From contig JALVEG010000633.1 in assembly GCA_027031145.1 (NCBI GenBank), forward strand, positions 1 through 6,527: a DNA stretch of 6,527 nt, given 5' to 3'. The position numbers were made by a program, and so were the translations under genes. The notes under the pieces are model-generated. The model did not search any database. It saw nothing but the letters and a program-made list of their open reading frames with translations, and was not told the origin of the DNA. This document shows, piece by piece, positions 1 to 6,527 of this stretch. The stretch comes from Saprospiraceae bacterium. GTDB taxonomy: Bacteria; Bacteroidota; Bacteroidia; Chitinophagales; Saprospiraceae. Each line of letters begins with the position of its first letter. Positions within the stretch are counted from its first letter, which is position 1.

Positions 1-534
1 ATTATAACCCATTGCAATTGAGTTTTCCCCTTTTGCTTTAGGTTTAAATCCGGCAGCAAAGGAATATTTACCCAAGCTATCCGGTTGCCATGCATTACCG
101 GAAATTTTACCGGTTCTGAATGCTGCTTTGCTTTTATCAAAGAAAAACATAGTGTCATTAGTTCCGGTTAATGATTCACTACCAAAAACAAAATCATCAC
201 TACCGTGATCTCCTGTATTACGAACCACACCGGATGCATTTTCAAACACTCCTTTGTCGGGGTCGGAAAGGTTCTGCCATGTTGTTCCATTATAAAACCA
301 AAAAGAATTTGTATTTTCATCAAAAACCAATAATCCTGTTGCAGGATTGGTTATGGCTATTCGTTGTGCTGTCGTCATTCGTGGAATCAATATGCCTTTT
401 GTAGTGCTTTTTACTTCCAACATTGCACTTTCATCAGGGTTTATAGTACCAATGCCAACGTTTTGACCATAAGATGTTATGGTAATTAGCATCAGAATGA
501 TTAGGTTGATAAATATAGATTTTAAAGTATTCAT
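1..534 (-). CDS. Secreted tail-fibre/adhesin-like protein with YadA-type head repeats, N-terminal part (3' end beyond window)
   Basis: The frame is open for 178 codons from ATG at 534-532 to the left edge with no stop, so the C-terminus is missing. Residues 1-23 are a Sec signal peptide: Lys5, a hydrophobic core of Ile and Leu, and likely cleavage before QNVGIG. Residues 25-89 form the module common in secreted Bacteroidota proteins: NVGIGT..P, LEVKSTTKGILIPRMT, then GLLVFDENTNSFWFYNGT.W. From about residue 153, SLGKYSFAAG...AKGENSIAMG matches the Ala/Gly/Ser-rich head repeats of trimeric autotransporter adhesins (YadA/Hep_Hag type). The likely role is a surface or extracellular fibre, possibly trimeric and adhesive; this is inferred from family resemblance. 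The anchor or secretion domain (peptidase-like chaperone domain, T9SS tail or other) would lie outside the window. It has its own 143-base upstream gap, so it may be transcribed separately from the repeat protein before it. Confidence 0.85.
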   Translation of the reverse strand, partial: MNTLKSIFINLIILMLITITSYGQNVGIGTINPDESAMLEVKSTTKGILIPRMTTAQRIAITNPATGLLVFDENTNSFWFYNGTTWQNLSDPDKGVFENASGVVRNTGDHGSDDFVFGSESLTGTNDTMFFFDKSKAAFRTGKISGNAWQPDSLGKYSFAAGFKPKAKGENSIAMGYN

Positions 535-677
535 AATTAGGTGTTTTAGTTAAATAATGTGTTAATTCATCCATTTCGTGCGGACATTAATTATATTTTA
601 CCCGTTACTAAACATTAATACAATTCGGTTTATAGCTTTTCTTTATTATGATTATTTTTGAAAGAGCTATTATTATT
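535..677 (-). other. Intergenic region between the repeat protein and the adhesin-like gene
   Basis: This 143-base, very AT-rich gap holds an imperfect inverted repeat next to the upstream gene's stop (listed separately) and the leader of the adhesin-like gene. I searched the minus strand for the Bacteroidota promoter pattern (TTG or TTTG, about 19 bases, TAnnTTTG) and found no match good enough to call. No Shine-Dalgarno sequence precedes the ATG at 534; the bases just before it read CACCTAATT. Confidence 0.5.
632..670 (-). terminator. Candidate stem-loop after the repeat-protein gene
   Basis: On the minus strand, starting 8 bases after the TAA stop, ATAGCT-C-TTTC pairs with GAAA-AGCTAT, giving a 10-bp stem with one bulged C and an 18-base AT-rich loop. 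Its position fits a 3' end. The stem is AT-rich, the loop is long and no U-tract follows (next bases AAACCG), so it is not a canonical intrinsic terminator and could be chance in AT-rich DNA. Confidence 0.3.
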
Positions 678-1832
678 TTAGGGATTGATATTAATAATTG
701 CTCCGGATTGATTATTAAATGGGGCATTATCTCCAATGAATAATCCCTTTTCACCCGTATTACTTATATTAATAACTGCATTATTTTTATTGTAAAATGT
801 AGCATTGTTATTATGGAAAATTCCATACATTCCAATTCCGGTATTCAAGTTAATGGTTCCATTATTGTTAAAAATACAGTTAACTCCAACATTGTTAATT
901 CCATTATTAATAGTATTATTAATAGTAATCTCCCCATAATTCTCAACAGTTCCTCCATCATTATTAAAACCATGATTTTTTGAATTTTCTATCGTGAGAG
1001 AGGCATTGGACTCAATTGTTAACTCACCGTTGTTTATGAGATTGGAAGCCAGTGCATTAATTGTACTCTGTATAGTAACACTATCAGTAGATTCATCTAT
1101 AATTACAGTGTCCCTGGCTATAGGTACTCTATTTTTACTCCAATTTGAGTTATTATTCCAATTCCCTGTTCCTCCAGTCCAAAAATTATTTCCAGGACAA
1201 TCGTTTTCCACTTCTAATTTGCTATTGCAGCCGGTTGCATTATTACTGATAATTGCATATCCTCCATGATCAAGGTAATCACAAATGCTCTCGACTGCAC
1301 AAGTAGATAATAAGGATGAATTTCTTATGTATAAGTTTGAAATAGAAGTATAATCAATATTATCCAAACCGTATAGATCACTTAAAAGATCATTATCATA
1401 GATATCTAGATTTCCATTAATAGAATTTAAATTCAAAAGTGCACTAATATCAGATAACTTATCATTTTTTTTCATAGATAGGTACCCGCCAATAGAAGTC
1501 AGATTATTTAGTCCATCTAAATTTATCAAATTATCATTATTATATATAGAAATACTATAAGTAACTGATTCAAGATTTATTAATCCATTGAGATTTGATA
1601 ACAAATCATTGGAGGAAAGATCTAAAGTTCCGGGAATATTTGTTATTCCTTCTAATCCGTTGATATTTTCTAAAGCATCATTGTATTTAATTGAAATTCC
1701 AAAATCAGTTAAAGTACTTAGATTATGCAAAGAACTAATATCATTCAATACTTCATTATCCTGAATTGATAAACCCCCTATTGTTGTCAGGCTTGAAAGA
1801 CCGGTTAAACTTAGCAGAGAGTTATTGTTCAA
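678..1832 (-). CDS. C-terminal part of the interrupted leucine-rich-repeat surface protein
   Basis: This is the continuation, in the same frame, of the repeat protein that stops at 1848-1850. Between that TGA and the TTG at 1832-1830 the frame is open and reads DGLTL, and the repeat pattern carries straight on, so the TTG is only a nominal start with no signal peptide or ribosome site. The part carries about eight more repeats (N..L..L.GL..L..I.G.L.I), ending in a cysteine-containing cap: CAVESIC, then NNATGC and ENDC, with Cys codons from about 1301 down to 1199. A second module follows, WTGGTGNWNNNSNWSKNRVP..RDTVII (from 1181), then an Asn-rich tail of short NNGTI/NNGEI-like strands, probably a beta-helix. 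It ends in NINP and TAA at 680-678 without a recognisable T9SS C-terminal sorting domain. Probably not expressed alone unless the stop is bypassed. Confidence 0.7.
   Translation of the reverse strand: MNNNSLLSLTGLSSLTTIGGLSIQDNEVLNDISSLHNLSTLTDFGISIKYNDALENINGLEGITNIPGTLDLSSNDLLSNLNGLINLESVTYSISIYNNDNLINLDGLNNLTSIGGYLSMKKNDKLSDISALLNLNSINGNLDIYDNDLLSDLYGLDNIDYTSISNLYIRNSSLLSTCAVESICDYLDHGGYAIISNNATGCNSKLEVENDCPGNNFWTGGTGNWNNNSNWSKNRVPIARDTVIIDESTDSVTIQSTINALASNLINNGELTIESNASLTIENSKNHGFNNDGGTVENYGEITINNTINNGINNVGVNCIFNNNGTINLNTGIGMYGIFHNNNATFYNKNNAVINISNTGEKGLFIGDNAPFNNQSGAIININP
903..926. repeat. Perfect 12-bp tandem duplication inside the repeat-protein tail
   Basis: Two identical adjacent copies of attattaatagt. 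On the coding strand they encode TINN twice, in frame, within the Asn-rich beta-helical tail. The unit length is a multiple of three, so gain or loss of a copy would change length without a frameshift. Confidence 0.8.
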
Positions 1833-1847
1833 AAGAGTTAATCCATC

Positions 1848-1850
1848 TCA
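1848..1850 (-). other. In-frame TGA interrupting the repeat-protein gene
   Basis: The coding strand reads ...LEII, TGA, DGLTLLNNNSLL. Lined up with neighbouring repeats (for example GIGGKLEISYNNTL), the stop takes the place of the first Gly of IGG, a position held elsewhere by Gly, Ser, Asn or Thr. A single G-to-T change of GGA, or C-to-G change of TCA, would create it. The frame and repeat spacing are intact on both sides, so no insertion or deletion is involved. TGA also serves as the real stop of the kinase gene at 4374-4372, so the genome does not appear to reassign this codon. Confidence 0.85.
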
Positions 1851-3434
1851 AATTATTTCCAATTGATCTAAACCTGATAAATCGGATAAAGTATTATTAT
1901 AAGAAATCTCTAATTTTCCTCCAATACCGGTTAAAGAATCTAAACCTGATAAAGCAGATAAAGCATCATTATCATAAATTATTAAATCACCACTTAAACT
2001 ATTAAGATTTGAAAAATCGGCTAATTGTTCTAATGAAGAATTATAATAAAGAGACATGTTATTTATATTAATAATATTTTCTAATCCGGATAAATTAATT
2101 AAATTATCATTGTTTGTAATACCCAATGTTGATACATTTTGAAGTGAAGATAAAGCAGTTAAATTATTTAAAACAGGATTATCTTTGATTGTTAGATTAG
2201 TACTTACCTGGATTAGAGAATTTAATCCGGTTAAGGATGTTAATGCATTATTTTTTTCTATGTTCAATTCAGATGTAATGTATTCTAAATTATCAAGACC
2301 ATTCAAATTGATTAACCCGTCATTTTTAGATATTTTAACATATGAAACTGCATTATCTCCTTCCAGGCCAACCAGATTTACAAGTGAATCATTGTTTTCA
2401 ATAATTATTTGATGAACTGATACGAGATTACTTAATGCATTGATATTTACGAGGGAACTATTGTTCTTTATTTTTAGTTCATTGACTATTTCATAAAGGT
2501 TTTCCAAACCAACAAGGTTAGACAAATTATCATTATCTATTATACTTAGACCACCATAAATATTTGTTACTTGCTCCAAATTATTTAATCCTGAAAGATT
2601 AGTAATTGCATCATTATTTTGGATTACTAAATCCTGAACAATGGAAAGTCCTTCAAGTCCCGATAAATTTGACAATGAATTATTATTTGATATTGTATAT
2701 GAACCTGCATCAGATCCAATTGCACCCGATAAAGCGGAAATATCTAATAAATTATCATTTCCGGAAATAGTAAAACCACCTAATATACCACCATAATTTG
2801 ATAAATTTGATAAACCGGACAAATCAATAAGTGCATCGTTATTGTATATGTATATCATATTAATTGTCCCAAATAAATTGGGTAAAGAATTCAGGGAGGA
2901 ATTGTTTTTCAGAGATAATTCATTCAAGTCTGTTAAATTATCAAATTCATCCAGATTTGTTAATGAATCACAATTTTCAATTGATAATTTATTTAGGGAT
3001 GAAACAGAAGTAAATCCAACTAAATCGCTAATGTTTTGATTATCCCATAAGCTTATGGATTCTACAATAGAAAGATTTCCAAATTCAGCAAGATTAGTAA
3101 GCCCTGAATTCCAATAAACATCTAAATTATGTTCAATTTCTGAAATGTTTTGTAAACCATCAAGATTGTTTAATAATGGATTTTTACCAATACGGAGTCG
3201 ATCAACTTTTGTTATTGAACTCAAGCCCGATATATCAAAAATATCAGAATAGCCCGAAGAAGGTTGAATCTGCAACATTCCATCGATCTCAGTACAATCG
3301 GGATAAGTAGCAACAAAATCATCAACATCTGCCTGAGACTGAAGATATACATTACCGGTTGGACATTGCGCTATTAAATTATACGAAAAAATTTGAAGAA
3401 GAAGAAGTGCCAAAAAAATCAATATGTTTTTCAT
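1848..3434 (-). CDS. Secreted leucine-rich-repeat / receptor-L-domain-like surface protein, N-terminal part (ends at premature TGA)
   Basis: Encodes 528 residues from ATG at 3434-3432. Residues 1-22 are a Sec signal peptide (Lys3, a Leu/Ile core, NLIA) with likely cleavage before QCPTG; Gln before Cys argues against a lipoprotein. The mature start has Cys24 and Cys47 around LQSQADVDDF and YPDCTEIDG, a capping segment common in secreted Bacteroidota repeat proteins. About 20 imperfect repeats of 21-27 residues follow, with the pattern L.I.NND.L.NLSGL.NL..I, resembling the receptor L-domain/LRR solenoid fold. Such proteins are usually exported and surface-attached or released, often through the type IX system, and may bind ligands or other cells; the target cannot be read from sequence. 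The frame ends mid-array at TGA 1850-1848, and the rest of the protein is encoded directly downstream in the same frame. It lies 170 bases after the response regulator gene on the same strand. A protein ending here would lack the C-terminal cap and tail. Confidence 0.85.
   Translation of the reverse strand: MKNILIFLALLLLQIFSYNLIAQCPTGNVYLQSQADVDDFVATYPDCTEIDGMLQIQPSSGYSDIFDISGLSSITKVDRLRIGKNPLLNNLDGLQNISEIEHNLDVYWNSGLTNLAEFGNLSIVESISLWDNQNISDLVGFTSVSSLNKLSIENCDSLTNLDEFDNLTDLNELSLKNNSSLNSLPNLFGTINMIYIYNNDALIDLSGLSNLSNYGGILGGFTISGNDNLLDISALSGAIGSDAGSYTISNNNSLSNLSGLEGLSIVQDLVIQNNDAITNLSGLNNLEQVTNIYGGLSIIDNDNLSNLVGLENLYEIVNELKIKNNSSLVNINALSNLVSVHQIIIENNDSLVNLVGLEGDNAVSYVKISKNDGLINLNGLDNLEYITSELNIEKNNALTSLTGLNSLIQVSTNLTIKDNPVLNNLTALSSLQNVSTLGITNNDNLINLSGLENIININNMSLYYNSSLEQLADFSNLNSLSGDLIIYDNDALSALSGLDSLTGIGGKLEISYNNTLSDLSGLDQLEII
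1948..1965. repeat. 9-bp direct tandem repeat within the LRR array
   Basis: Two adjacent copies of gataaagca encode ALSALS on the minus strand, just upstream of the premature stop. It is a small local duplication inside an already repetitive gene, in frame. It may simply reflect the repeated L.GL motif with similar codons. Confidence 0.5.
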
Positions 3435-3447
3435 ATCACAAAAAATT

Positions 3448-3476
3448 CAATTATATAAATAATATGTTTAAAGCAA
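3448..3476 (-). promoter_or_regulatory. Possible Bacteroidota-type promoter of the repeat-protein gene
   Basis: On the minus strand a TTG (3476-3474), an 18-base spacer and TATAATTG (3455-3448) resemble the phylum's -33 TTG and -7 TAnnTTTG pattern, with one mismatch in the -7 box. Transcription would then start only a few bases before the ATG at 3434, an unusually short leader. In such AT-rich DNA a match of this quality can occur by chance. Confidence 0.25.
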
Positions 3477-3565
3477 TAGCTCAAAAACAATATATTTATA
3501 AAATTAACCGGAAAAACTGCCTAATGCAAGAGCATATTCGTAATTGGTTGATTTCAATATGTAAA

Positions 3566-3596
3566 GTGAGAGAAAGTCACATTTGGATTTCCAAAT
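3566..3596 (-). terminator. Two adjacent small inverted repeats after the response regulator gene
   Basis: At 3581-3596 a perfect palindrome-like hairpin, ATTTGG-4 bases-CCAAAT, lies 8 bases beyond the regulator stop. Immediately next to it, at 3566-3580, GTGA and TCAC flank a 7-base loop. On the minus strand the first hairpin is followed by a pyrimidine-rich stretch (CTTTCTCTC), not a true U-tract. They could end the kinase-regulator transcript or form an operator ahead of the repeat-protein gene; the stems are short. Confidence 0.25.
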
Positions 3597-3604
3597 TCAA
3601 CTAA

Positions 3605-4375
3605 TTATAAGTGATGTTCCAATTTTTTTAGAAATAATTTTCTTCTGTGTCTTGCGACATTTAAAGTCTTTCCATCTGACATAACAACATATCCTCCTTC
3701 TCCTCGAAAATATTGATTTATCTCATTTAAATTGATAATTGAAGAACTATGGATACGGAAGAAAAAGGAATATTCCTCCAATTTCTTTTCCATGTATTTT
3801 ACTGTTTTTGAAATAAGAATAGGAGATTTGTTTTTAATTATAATATTCGAATAATTACCATCTCCTTTTACATATAAAATATCCTCAGCTTTGACTATTT
3901 CAAATCCTTTTAGTGTAGGTATTGATATGAATTTAAGCGGTTCGGAAAAGTTTCTTATTGAATTCAAAAGCTGAATTATTTGCCTATTATATCGTAACGG
4001 ATCTCCGGAATTTAATGCAATTCTTTTTTTTGCTTTTTCACAAGCTGCTATCAGTTCTTGTCTGTCAATTGGTTTAAGGATATAATCTACTGCATTGACT
4101 TTAAATGCCTGAATGGCGAAATTGTCATAAGCAGTAGTAAATATTACTTCAAAATCTATATTATCCAATTCATTCAACATTTCAAAACCATCCATTTTTG
4201 GCATTGCAATATCTAAAAAAATAAGTTGAGGTTTATATTTTTCTATTGACTCTAAACCCAAAACTCCACTAAGACAAGTTCCCACAACATCTATATCAGG
4301 GCAATAACGTTTAATTGTTGTTTCGAGGGCGTCCAAACAATATTGTTCATCATCAATAATAAGTGCTTTTATCAT
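3605..4375 (-). CDS. LytTR-family response regulator transcription factor
   Basis: Encodes 256 residues, the normal length for LytR/AlgR-type regulators. Residues 1-120 are a receiver domain with the acidic pair Asp8-Asp9, the phosphoacceptor Asp55 in LIFLDIAMPKMDG, Thr80/Thr81 in FTTAYD, and Lys101 in ILKPID. Residues about 148-252 are a LytTR DNA-binding domain: FISIPTLKGFEIV..EDILYVKGDGNYS, then FFRIHSSSIINLNEI and GGYVVMSDGKTLNVARHRRKLFL. It should take phosphate from the upstream sensor kinase and bind direct repeats in promoters. Its ATG (4375-4373) overlaps the kinase TGA as ATGA, which fixes the start and indicates translational coupling. No Shine-Dalgarno is visible. Its target genes are not shown by the sequence; the two surface-protein genes downstream are candidates by position only. 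All key residues are present, so it looks functional. Confidence 0.95.
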   Translation of the reverse strand: MIKALIIDDEQYCLDALETTIKRYCPDIDVVGTCLSGVLGLESIEKYKPQLIFLDIAMPKMDGFEMLNELDNIDFEVIFTTAYDNFAIQAFKVNAVDYILKPIDRQELIAACEKAKKRIALNSGDPLRYNRQIIQLLNSIRNFSEPLKFISIPTLKGFEIVKAEDILYVKGDGNYSNIIIKNKSPILISKTVKYMEKKLEEYSFFFRIHSSSIINLNEINQYFRGEGGYVVMSDGKTLNVARHRRKLFLKKLEHHL

Positions 4376-6527
4376 AAAATAACCGTTTTATTCCTGATTA
4401 CAGGTATTTTAATAGAAACTCTTGTCCCCGGATTTTCTTTTTCTTGTGGATTAAGGTCTTCAACAATAATTTCAGTATCAAAATTATATAATTTATTTAA
4501 TATTTCCAATCTGGTTTTCGAGATACTCATTCCAAAAGATTTTTTCTTGCCACTAAATTCCGATTGATACTTTCTTGAATTTTTCATACCTATTCCATTA
4601 TCAATAATTTCAAAACAAATATGATCTTTTTCCTTTGAAACAATAATTTGTAAAAACCCTTTTCCTTCTTTATGCATTAAACCATGCCAGATTGCATTTT
4701 CAACATAAGGCTGTATGGTCAATGGCAAAAGAAAAAAAGATTTCGGATCTATATCCTGAGAAACTGTAATACTAAAATCAAATTTATCTGCAAAACGCAT
4801 TTGCTCCATTTCAATATATAATGTAAGTGTTTTTAATTCTTCTTCCAAAGAAATAATTTTTTCTTTGGAGATATTAAGAATCTGTCTTATAAGCCTGGAA
4901 AATTTAGTGAGAAAATCTGATGCTTCTTCTGTTTTATTCGACATGATAAAACTATTAATAGAATTGAGAGCATTGAATGTGAAATGGGGATTCATTTGTG
5001 CTTGCAGAGCCTGAAGCTTTAGCTCCGTTATTTGATTTTGAATTTGTGCTTTCTTTTTGATTGAAGAAATACGAAGTTTATAAATAAAATAGGCTAAGAC
5101 AATAAGTAATATACCGGATAAAGACCAAAACCAGATAGTTTTGTAAAAATAAACTTTTCTATGGATAATTACAGGATTTGCAAAGATCCATTTACTTCCG
5201 GATTCACTAGCTCTGATTTTCAAATAGTATTTGCCTTTTGATAAATTTGAGTAATTGATATTCCGGGAAATCCCATTAGACATCCAACCATGATCAATAC
5301 CTGTTAATTGATATTGATATTCCACATTATTGGTATCCAACGGATTGATCAAGCTAATACTTACAGATAATGAGTCATATTGGGGTGGTATAATCAAGGT
5401 GTCAGGAAATTTATTCTTATAGATCGAATATCTTTCAAAATCACCAAATGAAATACTATTAATAATTATTTTTTTTGACTCAGAAGGCTTGATGTTATCT
5501 TTATTAATTTTCATTTTATAAATACCATTCCAGTATGTACTCCACAATAAATCATTATTTTTATCTATTATCACAGTGTAAAAGTTTTTTCCTTTAACCA
5601 AAAGCCGGTTATTCAATAGTTGAATACTTTTATTTTTAAGATTTAAATAACCACAATACGGTACAGAACTAAAGAACAGTTTGTTATCAAAAACGACCAT
5701 TCCATTAACAATATTTTCATCTAAAGCGTCATTTGAAGTATAAGGTTGGAAAACATATTTTTTCCACATTTTATTTTCCGGCTGGTATTCTAAAATACCA
5801 CCACCCCAAGTAGCAAGAAAAATACTGTTTCCTACTATTTCTATTTGAGTAATAAGGTATTGCCGATGTTGAGGTCCTAAAAAATTCATGTTGCCAATAT
5901 CCGTATGCATTTTCAAGGGATGCATGTGTCGTTTTAGTACTTGTGTTTTTGTATTAAATGAAAAAAGTCCGTTTATTCCACCTAACCATAATATAGAAGA
6001 ATCTCCAGGATCTTTTTTAATCTCTCTAAATAATGATGGACTTAAATTATTATGCCGGTGCGGCGCAATATTGGTTTTAAACAATTGAAAATCATTTCTA
6101 TTTATATTATATTTCACCAATCCTTTATGAGTTGCCATCCAGATGATTTCATTTTCGTCTTGATAAAATTTGTTAACCTTGATAATGGCATCTTGAATTT
6201 CAGGATTATTTTGTGATTTGAGTTTGTGAGCTTTAATATTAAATGGATCTAAAACTATTACTCCATTATGATCCGTTCCTATCCATATCTTTTTATCCGG
6301 AGTTTCATGAAGACTTCTAATCGAATTGAAAACTGTTGTTCTCAGACCATATACAGCCGGGTCTATCTTTTTTAGATCATAACCGTCATATACCCACAGC
6401 CCGCTATACTTTGTTCCAAACCAGATTAAGCCGGCATCCGTTTCCAATATTACTTCTGCAAGATCATTATGTAGTGAGTGATCTTTTGTGATTTCATTCC
6501 ATATATATTCCTGAGCATTTCCTGATA
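4372..6527 (-). CDS. Propeller-sensor LytS-type histidine kinase, 5' end beyond window
   Basis: The frame stays open to the right edge (717 complete codons from 6525), so the true start and signal peptide lie outside; the in-frame TTG at 6447 is not a credible start because the conserved propeller sequence extends upstream of it. Numbering from 6525: at least six two-component-propeller motifs (IWFGTKYSGL about 34, IWIGTDHNGV about 80, IWMATHKGL, LWLGGINGL, LATWGGG, LWSTYWNGI about 327), a Y_Y_Y domain (about 388-456, YQYQLTGIDHGWM), one membrane helix (about 463-482), a short linker helix, then a His_kinase (LytS) domain with His514 in MNPHFTFN, the N-box PYVENAIWHGL (Asn610), DNGIGMK (Asp642) and a second glycine box SFGMSISKTRL. 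It lacks the fused receiver and AraC domains of hybrid HTCS sensors; the separate LytTR regulator, overlapping by ATGA, fills that role. It should sense a periplasmic ligand, which cannot be identified here. Confidence 0.93.
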   Translation of the reverse strand, partial: SGNAQEYIWNEITKDHSLHNDLAEVILETDAGLIWFGTKYSGLWVYDGYDLKKIDPAVYGLRTTVFNSIRSLHETPDKKIWIGTDHNGVIVLDPFNIKAHKLKSQNNPEIQDAIIKVNKFYQDENEIIWMATHKGLVKYNINRNDFQLFKTNIAPHRHNNLSPSLFREIKKDPGDSSILWLGGINGLFSFNTKTQVLKRHMHPLKMHTDIGNMNFLGPQHRQYLITQIEIVGNSIFLATWGGGILEYQPENKMWKKYVFQPYTSNDALDENIVNGMVVFDNKLFFSSVPYCGYLNLKNKSIQLLNNRLLVKGKNFYTVIIDKNNDLLWSTYWNGIYKMKINKDNIKPSESKKIIINSISFGDFERYSIYKNKFPDTLIIPPQYDSLSVSISLINPLDTNNVEYQYQLTGIDHGWMSNGISRNINYSNLSKGKYYLKIRASESGSKWIFANPVIIHRKVYFYKTIWFWSLSGILLIVLAYFIYKLRISSIKKKAQIQNQITELKLQALQAQMNPHFTFNALNSINSFIMSNKTEEASDFLTKFSRLIRQILNISKEKIISLEEELKTLTLYIEMEQMRFADKFDFSITVSQDIDPKSFFLLPLTIQPYVENAIWHGLMHKEGKGFLQIIVSKEKDHICFEIIDNGIGMKNSRKYQSEFSGKKKSFGMSISKTRLEILNKLYNFDTEIIVEDLNPQEKENPGTRVSIKIPVIRNKTVIL

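Noticed and set aside
609..677. A shifted frame after the repeat-protein stop reading KIIIALSKIIIIKKSYKP, faintly like the end of a T9SS sorting domain
   Set aside because: Only about 23 codons, no preceding sorting-domain strands, and lysine/isoleucine runs are expected by chance in such AT-rich DNA.
994..1269. Plus-strand open frame of 91 codons
   Set aside because: It lies wholly opposite the repeat-protein gene, has no recognisable domain and reflects the antisense of an Asn-rich coding sequence. The other plus-strand frames (171-404, 1766-2005, 2185-2412, 2842-3039, 4343-4567, 5888-6088) are rejected on the same grounds.
1848..1850. TGA read as an amino acid (reassigned code, as in Gracilibacteria-type code, or selenocysteine)
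   Set aside because: TGA is used as the genuine stop of the kinase gene in the ATGA overlap at 4375-4372, the gene set is Bacteroidota-like, the position calls for Gly or another small residue rather than a catalytic selenocysteine, and no clear hairpin follows the TGA.
3359..3604. Plus-strand open frame of 81 codons spanning the gap before the repeat-protein gene
   Set aside because: Its first part is antisense to the signal-peptide region and the rest is AT-rich intergenic sequence; the product is Lys/Ile/Asn-rich with no family resemblance.
3435..3604. LytTR-regulator binding direct repeats upstream of the repeat-protein gene
   Set aside because: Near matches such as GCAGTTTTT and CCGGTTAAT differ from the known consensus and are spaced 9 bases apart rather than about 21-22, so I do not call a site.

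Overview
The window is AT-rich DNA from a member of the Bacteroidota (Bacteroidetes). The evidence is protein style: a two-component sensor with a periplasmic beta-propeller, a Y_Y_Y domain and a LytS-type kinase; a secreted repeat protein whose mature end starts QCPTG; and a secreted protein opening with the NVGIGT...P motif typical of this phylum. Shine-Dalgarno sequences are weak or absent, also usual for the phylum. All genes lie on the minus strand, so transcription runs from right to left. Coding density is high and no gap reaches 300 bases.

Right part (3605-6527): a sensor histidine kinase, cut by the right edge so that its N-terminus is missing, followed by a LytTR-family response regulator. 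The kinase stop and regulator start overlap as ATGA, so the two are one translationally coupled signalling pair.

Middle (678-3434): one long gene for a secreted leucine-rich-repeat-like surface protein with about 28 repeats of roughly 24 residues, a cysteine-containing cap and an Asn-rich, probably beta-helical tail. A single in-frame TGA at 1848-1850 splits it into a 528-residue N-terminal part and a 389-codon C-terminal part. The repeat pattern runs through the stop without a change of frame. This is the most notable observation in the window: a recent nonsense mutation, a sequence error or, less likely, recoding.

Left part (1-534): the N-terminal 178 residues of another secreted protein, combining the common Bacteroidota NVGIGT/LEVxSTxKG/PRMT module with the start of YadA-like head repeats. 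It runs off the left edge.

How they may work together (inference): the membrane sensor reads a periplasmic signal and passes phosphate to the LytTR regulator, which may control nearby genes, including the two surface proteins. The sequence shows only the proximity and shared orientation, and I found no convincing LytTR-binding direct repeat. I see no mobile element, RNA gene or CRISPR array, and no clear evidence of an undescribed system.
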